Source: JBKBRC01 sp046292345 (lineage in GTDB: Bacteria; Bacteroidota; Rhodothermia; Rhodothermales; Rubricoccaceae). From it: DNA of 12,540 nt. The notes beneath the pieces are model-generated. The model ran no database searches. It had not been told where the DNA came from and saw only the letters and a list, made by a program, of their open reading frames with translations. The stretch covers positions 1 through 12,540 of the forward strand of contig JBKBRC010000062.1 in the NCBI GenBank assembly GCA_046292345.1, given 5' to 3'. Position 1 is the stretch's first letter. Every line of letters starts with the position of its first letter. Shown here in pieces: positions 6,444 to 12,540 of the stretch. The position numbers and the translations under genes were made by a program.

Positions 6444-6832
6444 CGCCTTCCCGGCCGGAACGTCATACGCAGCGCGCCCGCAGCGCACCGCACCTCGTCG
6501 GCGAGGGTGCGGAGCAGATATAGCCCTCGGCCCCGCGTCGCGGTCGCGTCAGGCAGTTCGGCAGCTACGATGCGCGCTTGCGAGGGGCCCGGGCCTTCGT
6601 CGGCTACGACGAGCTGCCCGCCCCCGGGCGCATCCTGCCACTCCACCGATACCACACGGGAGGCGTCGAAGCCGTTGCCGTGCTCGGCTGCGTTCGCGAC
6701 GGCCTCGGCGGCTGCCATGGCAGCGCGCTCGGCGTCCGGCAGTGGCAGACCGGAGCGCTTCGCCGCGTGCCGCACGAACTCTGCCGCCAGCGCCGCCGCG
6801 TCAGCCGTGCTGGGCAGGAAGAGAGACGGCAT
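6440..6832 (-). CDS. RsbW/SpoIIAB-like GHKL ATPase (possible anti-sigma factor kinase)
   Basis: A stand-alone 130-aa ATPase of the HATPase_c_2 type, as in anti-sigma factors and serine kinases RsbW and SpoIIAB. All three ATP-binding boxes are present: the N box EAVANAAEHGNG (43-54, with E43, N47 and H51), the G1 box ADEGPGP (77-83) and the G2 box TRGRGLYLLRTLADEV (99-114). No transmembrane helix or sensor domain is present. The ATG at 6832 is preferred because the first strand and LPS turn of the fold begin at residue 2. The longer open frame upstream is antisense-like and compositionally odd. It overlaps the GT2 gene by 32 bp at its start and the next gene by 4 bp (GTGA) at its stop. Known relatives bind a sigma factor and phosphorylate a STAS anti-anti-sigma protein. 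Neither partner lies in the window, so the target is unknown. Its position suggests control linked to glycan synthesis. Confidence 0.85.
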   Translation of the reverse strand: MPSLFLPSTADAAALAAEFVRHAAKRSGLPLPDAERAAMAAAEAVANAAEHGNGFDASRVVSVEWQDAPGGGQLVVADEGPGPSQARIVAAELPDATATRGRGLYLLRTLADEVRCAAGALRMTFRPGRR

Positions 6833-7730
6833 CGGCGTAGCCGGTGGCGAGGGCGTGCGCGAGAAGGTAGCGCACGGCGCGGAGGCGGAGCCCGGCCGGT
6901 CCGTGGTAGGCCATGCGCTCCAGCGCGGCCGCCAGCACGCGGCGCGTGGCCACCCAGCGGAAGGCCGCGCTGAGCGTGCCCGGCGCCTCGAGGCGCGCCA
7001 GTCCGGCCACCGCGAGCACCTCCGGGCAGCGGCGCGCAATGACCGGCAGGTTACGCCCGAAGGCCTCAGCCTTGTCCCTTGCGACGGCGAGGGATCCGTT
7101 GTCGAGCAGGGTCGCACGCGCCTCGGGCGCGTAGCGCAGTCCGGCAGGATGCGCACGGGCGACGGCGCAGGCGAGCGCGAGGTCCTCGCCGTAACAGACG
7201 TGTTCGTCAAAGCCTCCGGCGGCCTCGAACGCGGAGCGGCGTATGGCCGCGGCAGCCGTCACGAAGTAGCGCCAGGGGAGCGGGCCGGGCGGGGCGTGCG
7301 ACGGGCCACGGCGCCCGAACGCGAGGTAGGCGTGGTAAGGCTCCGACGGGTCGAGCTCGCCGGGACGCAGAGCCGCCACGGCAGCCACGCCCGCCTCGAG
7401 CGCAGGCTCCAGGCCGCGCAGCAGCCCCGCCTCCGGGATCACGTCGGCGTCCAGGAACACGAGCGCTTCGCCGCGCGCCGCAGCCGCTCCCGTGTTGCGC
7501 GCCGCGGCGCGCCCGCGGTTGCCGCTGTGCCTCACCACACGAACGGCCGCGCCCGCGAGGCGGGCTATGAGCGCGGCGCTGCCGTCGGTCGAGCCGTCAT
7601 CGACGTAGACCGCCTCGGCGTCCGGACGCGGCTGCACCAGGCTGCAGACGGCGGGCACGGTGCGCGCGAGCACGTGCGCGCCGTTCAGGACAGGCACAAC
7701 GACGGACCAGCGCACGGGCCCCGGAGCCAT
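6801..7730 (-). CDS. Family 2 glycosyltransferase
   Basis: A GT-A fold glycosyltransferase of 309 aa, probably inverting and using a nucleotide sugar at the cytoplasmic side. It starts with the strand SVVVPVLNG (9-17), followed by VYVDDGSTDGS (41-51), the GNRGRAAARNTGA stretch (70-82) and the metal-binding DxD motif LDADVIP (93-99). Later come GGFDE (172-176) and GED (181-183), the usual catalytic-base region. The C-terminal 80 residues are helical and basic, perhaps for membrane contact; no clear transmembrane helix is seen. The ATG at 7730 shares its A with the TGA of the GT4 gene (TGATG). A GTG one codon earlier would give a GTGA junction instead, and the two cannot be told apart here. Acceptor and sugar cannot be predicted. 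It forms an operon with the GT4 gene, the small ATPase and the GT-C protein. Confidence 0.92.
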   Translation of the reverse strand: MAPGPVRWSVVVPVLNGAHVLARTVPAVCSLVQPRPDAEAVYVDDGSTDGSAALIARLAGAAVRVVRHSGNRGRAAARNTGAAAARGEALVFLDADVIPEAGLLRGLEPALEAGVAAVAALRPGELDPSEPYHAYLAFGRRGPSHAPPGPLPWRYFVTAAAAIRRSAFEAAGGFDEHVCYGEDLALACAVARAHPAGLRYAPEARATLLDNGSLAVARDKAEAFGRNLPVIARRCPEVLAVAGLARLEAPGTLSAAFRWVATRRVLAAALERMAYHGPAGLRLRAVRYLLAHALATGYADAVSLPAQHG

Positions 7731-8842
7731 CACGATGCATCGGCGGCCACACGCGCGCGCGCACCGGCCAGGCGTGCCGGCACCGACCCCCGAACGGCGA
7801 CGTAGAGCAGGCGCTCCATTTCGCCCGTAGACGCGTGCCAGGCGTACCTGCTCACGGCCTGCGCGGCCGCCGCGGCCTGGCGCGCGCGCGCCTCGGGGTC
7901 GCCCAGCAACGCCACGGCGGAGCGCACGAGCCCCTCCACGTCGCCCTGTTCGTGGAGGCGCATTGAGATGCCGTCTTCGAGGTACTCGCGCACGCCCACG
8001 CTGTCGGTTGCGACGACGGCGCAGCCACACGCCGCGGCCTCCATCGGCACCAGCGCCCAGCCTTCGCGGCGGCTCGTGTGGAGCAGCACAGCCGCGCGGT
8101 TGTAGAGCGCACGCAGCCGGTACTCAGTCGGGCGGACATGCACGCGCACCCAGTCGGGCAGCCGGTGTGAGGGCTTGCGCGCGGAGAACACGTCGGCCTG
8201 CACGCCGGGCCAGGCTTTGCGGAGCCTCGTCAGCGCCTCGATCAGCACGTCCGGGCCTTTGACCGCGTGGCGGTGATAGAGCGCGCACACGCCTGGCGGA
8301 CGCGCTTCGGGCGGCGTGTCGATGGCGAACGTGGCCGGGTCGACGGCGTTGGGCACGAAGCCCAGCACGGGCATACCTTCGGCGCGGAGCATCTCGGCGA
8401 GCCAGCGCGCGCACGTGATGCGTGCCATGGGCGCGTGCCACGTGTCGTGCGCGCGCGGATGGATGGCGCGCTCGTCGCCTTGCACGAAGTAGACCTTCTC
8501 CCCTTTCTCGGGAGGCAGGGCCAGTACCCAGGGGACGGTTTGGTAGCCAGTTGCAATAACGGCATCAGCATCCGGCACAAACGCCGCGCTCGGCTCCGGC
8601 ACCTCGAGCAGCGATGCGCCGCGCATCCTGAGCAGGGGTGCGTCCTCGACGCCGTGCCAGCGGTCGCGCACGCGCGTGGCCAGCCGGTGCGCGCTGGCGC
8701 GCCATCCCTCTCCGGGCCGCTCGGGGCACACCACGCGCACCGTGTGGCCGCGTGCGGCCAGCCCCTCCGCGTGCCGTGCGACCACGAGCGCGCCTCCCAT
8801 CGGGACACGGACGGGCGCGGGCAGGACGAAGGTGAGACGCAT
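7730..8842 (-). CDS. GT4-family (GT-B fold) glycosyltransferase
   Basis: Retaining glycosyltransferase of 370 aa. The N-terminal domain opens with MRLTFVLPAP and the glycine pair GG (16-17), then HAEGLAARGHTVRVVCP (24-40), as in most GT4 enzymes. The C-terminal nucleotide-sugar domain has YHRHAVKGPDVLIEAL (189-204), the donor-binding E-x7-E motif EGWALVPME (260-268), and CGCAVVATDSVGVREYLEDG (272-291). These mark an intact GT-B enzyme. The start follows directly from the N-terminal strand, 76 bp after the upstream peptidase gene. That gap contains two tandem palindromes. It has no Shine-Dalgarno sequence. As first gene of the four-gene glycan set, it is the likely target of whatever binds the palindromes. 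The sugar donor and acceptor are unknown; lipopolysaccharide-like, exopolysaccharide or glycolipid synthesis would all fit. Confidence 0.92.
   Translation of the reverse strand: MRLTFVLPAPVRVPMGGALVVARHAEGLAARGHTVRVVCPERPGEGWRASAHRLATRVRDRWHGVEDAPLLRMRGASLLEVPEPSAAFVPDADAVIATGYQTVPWVLALPPEKGEKVYFVQGDERAIHPRAHDTWHAPMARITCARWLAEMLRAEGMPVLGFVPNAVDPATFAIDTPPEARPPGVCALYHRHAVKGPDVLIEALTRLRKAWPGVQADVFSARKPSHRLPDWVRVHVRPTEYRLRALYNRAAVLLHTSRREGWALVPMEAAACGCAVVATDSVGVREYLEDGISMRLHEQGDVEGLVRSAVALLGDPEARARQAAAAAQAVSRYAWHASTGEMERLLYVAVRGSVPARLAGARARVAADAS
8551..8564. repeat. Second copy of the 14-mer shared with the GT-C gene
   Basis: TTGCAATAACGGCA here is identical to 5298-5311. It encodes part of DAVIATG in the GT4 protein, whereas the other copy encodes PLLQ, so the match is at DNA level and does not reflect a shared protein motif. 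Confidence 0.5.
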
Positions 8843-8862
8843 GGGACCGTTGTGTGCGGTGC

Positions 8863-8906
8863 GCGGCGTGTACGATACACGCCAGAGCGGCGTGTACGAT
8901 ACACGC
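8863..8906. promoter_or_regulatory. Two tandem 17-bp palindromes upstream of the glycosyltransferase operon
   Basis: The 20-bp sequence GCGGCGTGTACGATACACGC occurs at 8863-8882 and 8887-8906, a 24-bp period. Each copy contains the palindrome GCGTGTA-CGA-TACACGC (8866-8882 and 8890-8906). The first is extended by one more base pair (8865-8883). They lie between the stop of the peptidase gene (8919) and the start of the GT4 gene (8842). Two identical palindromes about 2.3 helical turns apart look like a paired operator for a dimeric repressor or activator, with the TGTA-N3-TACA core facing the protein. They could instead fold as two RNA hairpins and end transcription of guaB-peptidase, but no T-run follows on the minus strand. 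Confidence 0.65.
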
Positions 8907-8918
8907 AGAAACGGTGGC

Positions 8919-10010
8919 TCAGAGCACGATCAGAGCATCGGAGAGGGGCGTCAGGTTGCGCGCTCCCCCGGCCTCGGCCACCACGACATCCTCAATTCGG
9001 ATGCCGAAGCGGCCTTCGAGGTACACGCCAGGCTCAATCGTGACGGTGGCGCCCCCGGGCAGCACATGATCGACCTGCTGCGACAGGCGCGGCCACTCGT
9101 GGATCTCATACCCCACGCCGTGCCCGAGACTGTGCGCAAAGTGCGCCTCGAGGCCGTACCGGGCGAGCACGTCACGTGCGGTACGCTCCAGGAAGGCGCC
9201 GGAGACCCCCGCCCGCACTGCCGCGATGGCCGCCGCCTTGGCCTCGCGCACGGCTTCGTAAGCCCGGCGCGCGGCCGCCCCGGGCTCGCCGAGGGCGACC
9301 GTCCGGGTCAGGTCTGCGCAGACTCCTTCGAAGACGCCTCCCATGTCAAGCACGACGAGGTCGCCAGCCGCCAGGCGGCGGTCCGTCGGACGCGCGTGCG
9401 GGCGCGCGCCGTTGGGCCCGCTGGCGACGATCGGCTCGAACGCCATCGCTGAGGCGCCCGCGCGCAGGTGCCGGTAGACGATCTCGGCGGCGAGTTCGCG
9501 CTCGGTCACGCCCGGCCGCACGAGCGCGAGCACGTCCTCGAGCACGCGCGCCGTGCGCGCCTGCGCCTCGGCGATCTGGGCCACGAGAGCCGCGTCGCGC
9601 TGCGCGATGGCGACGGCCAGGAGTTCGGTCACGGCCACGAGCGGTGTGCCCTCGAACGTGCGCTCGAGGTGCACGTACTGCGCCACCGTCAGCGCGTCCG
9701 CCTGCACTACGAGCGGGGCCGCGCCCTCGAGGAGGCCCTGCTCGGCCATGTGCTCGAAGAGGCGGTAGCCGGGCACGTGCACCTCGGCCACAGCGACCTC
9801 GGCCGCCGCCTGCTCGCGGTAGCGTCCGTCCGTGACCAGGTGCGCGCGCGTGGGCGTGACGAGCAGCGCCCCGTTCGAGCCCGAGAAGCCGACCGCCCAC
9901 CGGATCGCCGGGAGGTGGGTCACGAGCGCGGCCGGCGCGCCATGGGCGGCCGCCACCCGGCGTATGGCACCGAGGCGTGCCGTCGCCCGTTCGTGTGGCG
10001 GGCGCGTCAC
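8919..10010 (-). CDS. M24-family Xaa-Pro peptidase (aminopeptidase P / prolidase type)
   Basis: Metallopeptidase of 363 aa with the creatinase/prolidase N-terminal domain (about 8-135, including YLVT-like HLVTDGRYREQA at 57-69) and a pita-bread catalytic domain (about 145-363). All five metal ligands of the family are visible: D222 in VLDMGG, D233 in CADLTRT, H297 in SLGHGVG, E326 in TIEPGVY and E340 in GIRIEDVV. It should cleave X-Pro bonds in short peptides in the cytoplasm; no signal peptide is seen. The length and motif style fit the short Xaa-Pro aminopeptidase/YpdF-PepQ group, but aminopeptidase and dipeptidase activity cannot be told apart by eye. Translation begins at a GTG that overlaps the guaB stop as GTGA, so the two are probably translationally coupled. 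No functional link between guanine nucleotide synthesis and proline peptide turnover is obvious. Confidence 0.93.
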   Translation of the reverse strand: MTRPPHERATARLGAIRRVAAAHGAPAALVTHLPAIRWAVGFSGSNGALLVTPTRAHLVTDGRYREQAAAEVAVAEVHVPGYRLFEHMAEQGLLEGAAPLVVQADALTVAQYVHLERTFEGTPLVAVTELLAVAIAQRDAALVAQIAEAQARTARVLEDVLALVRPGVTERELAAEIVYRHLRAGASAMAFEPIVASGPNGARPHARPTDRRLAAGDLVVLDMGGVFEGVCADLTRTVALGEPGAAARRAYEAVREAKAAAIAAVRAGVSGAFLERTARDVLARYGLEAHFAHSLGHGVGYEIHEWPRLSQQVDHVLPGGATVTIEPGVYLEGRFGIRIEDVVVAEAGGARNLTPLSDALIVL

Positions 10011-11476
10011 GAGCGCACCGAGTAGTTAGGCGCCTCCTGCGTGATCGTCACGTCGTGCGGGTGGCTCTCGCGCAGCCCCGCGCCCGTGATGCGCACGAAC
10101 TGCGCGCGCTCCTGCAGCTCCTCGATCGTCGCGCAGCCGCAGTAGCCCATGGCGGCGCGCAGCCCCCCCACCATCTGGTAGAGCACCTCGGCGAGCGTGC
10201 CCTTGTAGGGTACCCGCCCCTCGATGCCCTCCGGCACCAGCTTCTTGAGGTCGTCTTCGGCGTCCTGGAAGTAGCGGTCCTTGGAGCCGGCCTCCATCGC
10301 GCCGAGCGAGCCCATGCCGCGGTAGTTCTTGTAGCGGCGGCCCTCGTAGAGCACCGTCTCGCCCGGGCTCTCCTCGACGCCCGCGAGCAGCCCGCCGATC
10401 ATGACGGCGTCCGCGCCGGCAGCGAGCGCCTTTGGCAGGTCGCCGGTCTGCTTGATGCCGCCATCGGCGATGATGGGCACGCCGTAGCGGCGCGCGGCCT
10501 CGGCGCAGCGCAGCACGGCCGTCAGCTGCGGCACGCCCACGCCGGCCACGACGCGCGTGGTACAGATCGAGCCCGGCCCGATCCCCACCTTGACGCCGTC
10601 GGCGCCGGCGAGGATGAGGTCTTCGGCGCCCTCGGGCGTAGCCACGTTGCCGGCCACGACCTCGAGCCCGGCGAAGTCGGCCTTGATGCGCTCGACGGTG
10701 CGCAGCACGCCCTCCGAGTGGCCGTGGGCTGTGTCGACGACCACGAAGTCCACCTCGGCCTCGGCGAGCGCGGCCACGCGCTCGGGCGTGTCGGGCGTCA
10801 CGCCTATGGCCGCGCCCACGCGCAGCCGCCCGAAGGCATCCTTGCACGCGAGCGGGTGCTTCTTCTTCTTCTGGATGTCCTTGAACGTGATCAGGCCGCG
10901 CAGGAAGCCGGCCCCGTCCACGACGGGCAGCTTCTCGATCTTGTGCTCCTGCAGCGTCGCCTCGGCCTCGTCGAGCGTCGTGCCCTCGGGAGCAGTGATG
11001 AGCGGCGCGCGCGTCATCACCTCTGCCAAGCGCGTCGCGTTGTCGGGCTGGAAGCGCAGGTCGCGGTTGGTGACGATGCCCACGAGGCGGCGCTCGCCGT
11101 CCACGACCGGGATGCCGCCGATGTGGTAGCGGGCCATGCGCTCGCGCGCGTCGCCGACCGTGTGGTCGGGGTGGAGCACGATCGGGTCGAGGATCATGCC
11201 GCTCTCGGAGCGCTTGACGCGGCGCACGTGCGCGGCCTGCTGCTCGGCGATCATGTTTTTGTGGAGCACGCCTACGCCGCCCTCGCGCGCGATCGCGATC
11301 GCCATGTCGGCCTCGGTCACGGTGTCCATCGCCGCCGAGAGGATGGGCACGTTGAGGCGAATGCGGCGCGTCAGGCGCGCGCTGGTCTGGACCTCGCGCG
11401 GCATGACGGCCGAGCGGGCCGGGACGAGCAGCACGTCGTCGTAGGTGAGGCCTTCGAACGCGATTTTCTGGAGCAT
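10007..11476 (-). CDS. guaB: Inosine-5'-monophosphate dehydrogenase
   Basis: Oxidises IMP to XMP with NAD+, the committed step to guanine nucleotides, in the cytoplasm. The protein has 489 aa, matching typical bacterial enzymes. The N-terminus FEGLTYDDVLLVPA (7-20) is the family signature. A CBS pair (about 92-205) includes GGIPVVDG and EKLPVVDG. The catalytic cysteine C305 lies in GIGPGSICTTR (298-308). Further on are the IADGG phosphate-binding stretch, the YKNYRGMGSLGAM segment, the mobile-flap EGRVPYKG with the catalytic Arg-Tyr pair, and GGLRAAMGYCG. All catalytic residues are intact. The ATG at 11476 is chosen; a GTG six bases upstream would add two residues. No Shine-Dalgarno sequence is present. 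The stop overlaps the GTG of the peptidase gene. The pseudouridine synthase gene ends 63 bp upstream, so these may share a transcript. Confidence 0.98.
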   Translation of the reverse strand: MLQKIAFEGLTYDDVLLVPARSAVMPREVQTSARLTRRIRLNVPILSAAMDTVTEADMAIAIAREGGVGVLHKNMIAEQQAAHVRRVKRSESGMILDPIVLHPDHTVGDARERMARYHIGGIPVVDGERRLVGIVTNRDLRFQPDNATRLAEVMTRAPLITAPEGTTLDEAEATLQEHKIEKLPVVDGAGFLRGLITFKDIQKKKKHPLACKDAFGRLRVGAAIGVTPDTPERVAALAEAEVDFVVVDTAHGHSEGVLRTVERIKADFAGLEVVAGNVATPEGAEDLILAGADGVKVGIGPGSICTTRVVAGVGVPQLTAVLRCAEAARRYGVPIIADGGIKQTGDLPKALAAGADAVMIGGLLAGVEESPGETVLYEGRRYKNYRGMGSLGAMEAGSKDRYFQDAEDDLKKLVPEGIEGRVPYKGTLAEVLYQMVGGLRAAMGYCGCATIEELQERAQFVRITGAGLRESHPHDVTITQEAPNYSVRS

Positions 11477-11539
11477 GGACACAGTGGCGGGGCGGTTGGG
11501 AGCGGGCGGATGCGGGGCGGGGCGCCCGGGGCGCGGCGC

Positions 11540-12490
11540 CTAGCGCGGAGGGCCGAAGCGGCGCCGGCGGCGTCCGGTCTCCTCGGCCTGTTCGAACACG
11601 ATCGGACGCAGCTTGACGCGCGCCCGCAGCGCGTTGATCTCGTGTGGATGAAGACGGCGCCAGCGCCCGCGCCGGAGGCGCTCGAGCGTCAGGCCGGCAT
11701 AGCCGACGCGGTCGAGCTTGGCCACGGCGTGCCCGAGCGCCTCGAACATGCGCCGGACCTGCCGGTTGCGGCCCTCGTGGAGCAGGAGCGCAACCTGGTG
11801 GCGGGACTCGGAGACGTAGCCCACCTGGTCGGCGCGCGCCGGCCCGTCCTCGAGGTCAACGCCACGCCGGAGACGGTCGAGCTCGTCCGGGCGCACCGGC
11901 TCGCGGGTTTCGACGAGGTAGAGCTTCTCAGCGCCGTAGCGCGGGTGCATGAGGCGGTGCGCGAGCTCGCCGTCGTTGGTGAGCAGCAGCGCGCCGGTCG
12001 TGTCGCGGTCGAGCCGGCCGACCGGGAAGAGGCCCTCGCGGTCTTCGTCGGGCAGGCCCTCGAGCAGGTCGAGCACGGTGCGCCGGCCACGCTCGTCGTC
12101 TGTGGTCGTGATGGCGTCGCGCGTCTTGTTGAGCAGAATGTAGACGAGGTTGCGCGGCGCGACCTCGCGCCCGTCCACCTCCACGCGGTCGCCCGGGCGC
12201 ACGCGCGCGCCCAGCGTCGTCTCGACGGTGCCGTTGACGCGCACGCGGCCCTCGGCGATGAGCGCGTCGGCGGCGCGGCGGGCGGCGACGCCGGCCCGGG
12301 CGAGGTAGCGGTTCAGGCGCTCGCCGGCCTCGGCGTCGGGCGCCGGAGCCGGCGCGGCCGGCGGCTCGGTGGCGCGCCGCCGCGGCGCTCCCGGGCGGCG
12401 AGCCCCGCTCGGGCGACGCGCAGAGCCGGCTCCGCGCGCAGAGCCGGGGCGGCGGTCGGGGTCGGGGCGGCGGTCGGGGTCTCGGGGCAT
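11540..12490 (-). CDS. rluB: RsuA/RluB-family rRNA pseudouridine synthase with a disordered basic N-terminal extension
   Basis: Isomerises a uridine in ribosomal RNA to pseudouridine, with domain order and sequence closest to RluB (23S rRNA) among the RsuA group. The protein has 316 aa. Residues 57-107 form an S4 RNA-binding domain (ERLNRYLARAGVAARRAA, then VNGTVE). The synthase domain follows, with the catalytic motif GRLDRDTTG (158-166, D161), LTNDGELAHRLMHPRY (170-185), and EGRNRQVRRMFEALGH (239-254). Residues 1-56 are rich in Arg, Pro and Ala, and are probably unfolded and RNA-binding. They are built partly from in-frame 18-bp repeats. A basic C-terminal tail (RRRRRF) ends the protein. 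The start ATG at 12490 is the first in frame; a later start near the S4 domain is possible because the extension is not conserved in kind. The exact rRNA site (RluB, RluE or RsuA type) cannot be settled by eye. Confidence 0.92.
   Translation of the reverse strand: MPRDPDRRPDPDRRPGSARGAGSARRPSGARRPGAPRRRATEPPAAPAPAPDAEAGERLNRYLARAGVAARRAADALIAEGRVRVNGTVETTLGARVRPGDRVEVDGREVAPRNLVYILLNKTRDAITTTDDERGRRTVLDLLEGLPDEDREGLFPVGRLDRDTTGALLLTNDGELAHRLMHPRYGAEKLYLVETREPVRPDELDRLRRGVDLEDGPARADQVGYVSESRHQVALLLHEGRNRQVRRMFEALGHAVAKLDRVGYAGLTLERLRRGRWRRLHPHEINALRARVKLRPIVFEQAEETGRRRRRFGPPR
12418..12481. repeat. In-frame 18-bp repeats in the pseudouridine synthase N-terminus
   Basis: The 18-bp unit GGGGCGGCGGTCGGGGTC occurs twice back to back (12446-12463, 12464-12481) and encodes DPDRRP twice on the minus strand. 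Next to it, GCGCAGAGCCGG is repeated at 12418-12429 and 12436-12447, also with an 18-bp period, encoding GSAR twice. Both keep the frame, as expected for slippage tolerated in a disordered protein tail. Confidence 0.9.
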
Positions 12491-12540
12491 CAGGAAGGAG
12501 GAGCGGTCAGGCGGGCGCCCGGTCGGGCGAGCGCCCGGTC
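12491..12540. other. Start-proximal intergenic stretch with a 10-bp repeat, cut by the window edge
   Basis: This is the region upstream of the pseudouridine synthase gene. GCGCCCGGTC occurs at 12515-12524 and 12531-12540 with a 16-bp period, and the array may continue past the window. No promoter was recognised. On the minus strand, a CTCCTCCTTCC tract sits just before the ATG; this resembles the anti-Shine-Dalgarno strand and so cannot serve as a ribosome site. Confidence 0.5.

Noticed and set aside
6833..7210. Upstream extension of the small ATPase frame into the GT2 gene
   Set aside because: The added 126 residues are Arg/Ser/Pro-rich without a domain and lie fully inside the GT2 gene; the GHKL fold begins right after the ATG at 6832.
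6507..7805. A 432-codon plus-strand open frame opposite the ATPase and GT2 genes
   Set aside because: No domain is recognisable, composition is Arg/Gly/Ala-heavy, and the minus strand carries well-defined families.
7731..8030. Upstream extension of the GT2 frame into the GT4 gene
   Set aside because: The extra residues are almost all Arg, Gly and Ala; the GT-A fold begins at the ATG at 7730.
10856..10871. TTC-rich run inside guaB as a possible slippage site
   Set aside because: It encodes the KKKK stretch after the CBS pair through AAG codons, is not a mononucleotide run, and the frame is intact across it.
11521..11540. GGCGCC-N8-GGCGCC inverted repeat at the end of the pseudouridine synthase gene
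   Set aside because: A 6-bp stem with no T-run after it on the minus strand, in a nearly all-GC gap where such pairs are expected by chance. It is too weak to call a terminator.
1..12540. CRISPR array, tRNA or rRNA gene, insertion sequence or phage genes
   Set aside because: No regularly spaced repeats of CRISPR length, no cloverleaf or rRNA-like stretch, and no transposase or integrase frame was found on either strand.

Overview
The window is a gene-dense, GC-rich stretch of bacterial chromosome with eleven protein genes and no RNA gene, transposase or CRISPR array. Start sites almost never carry a Shine-Dalgarno sequence, and the lycopene cyclase is the fused CrtYc-CrtYd membrane type beside a CrtO-like oxidoreductase. 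Together with the high GC this suggests a GC-rich, keto-carotenoid-making member of the Bacteroidota/Rhodothermota. That placement is an inference; nothing in the window proves it.

Plus strand, 16-4593: a CrtO-type carotenoid oxidoreductase, a fused lycopene cyclase (crtYcd), a MoeB/ThiF-type E1-like adenylyltransferase with a C-terminal rhodanese domain, and the tRNA dimethylallyltransferase miaA. The first two fit one pathway: lycopene is cyclised to a beta-ring, which is then probably 4-ketolated. The next two act in sulfur-carrier activation and tRNA modification. Short direct repeats sit at all three junctions of this block.

Minus strand, 12490-4563 (transcribed leftwards): a 23S-type RsuA/RluB pseudouridine synthase, guaB (IMP dehydrogenase) and an M24 Xaa-Pro peptidase that overlaps guaB by a GTGA junction. 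A 76-bp gap with two tandem copies of a 17-bp palindrome follows. After it comes a tightly overlapping four-gene set: a GT4 glycosyltransferase, a GT2 glycosyltransferase, a small RsbW-like GHKL ATPase, and a large membrane protein that joins a GT-C-type glycosyltransferase to a SAM methyltransferase. The junctions in this set are TGATG, a 32-bp overlap, and GTGA, so the four are probably co-transcribed and translationally coupled. They look like a surface-glycan or glycolipid assembly unit with a built-in regulatory ATPase. The last gene converges on miaA with a 31-bp tail-to-tail overlap.

Most genes are recognisable housekeeping or pathway enzymes. The features that most deserve a second look are the GT-C/methyltransferase fusion, the RsbW-like ATPase inside a glycosyltransferase operon, the tandem palindromes in front of that operon, and the repeated pattern of short duplications at gene junctions, including a 14-bp triplication that puts TGA in all three frames.
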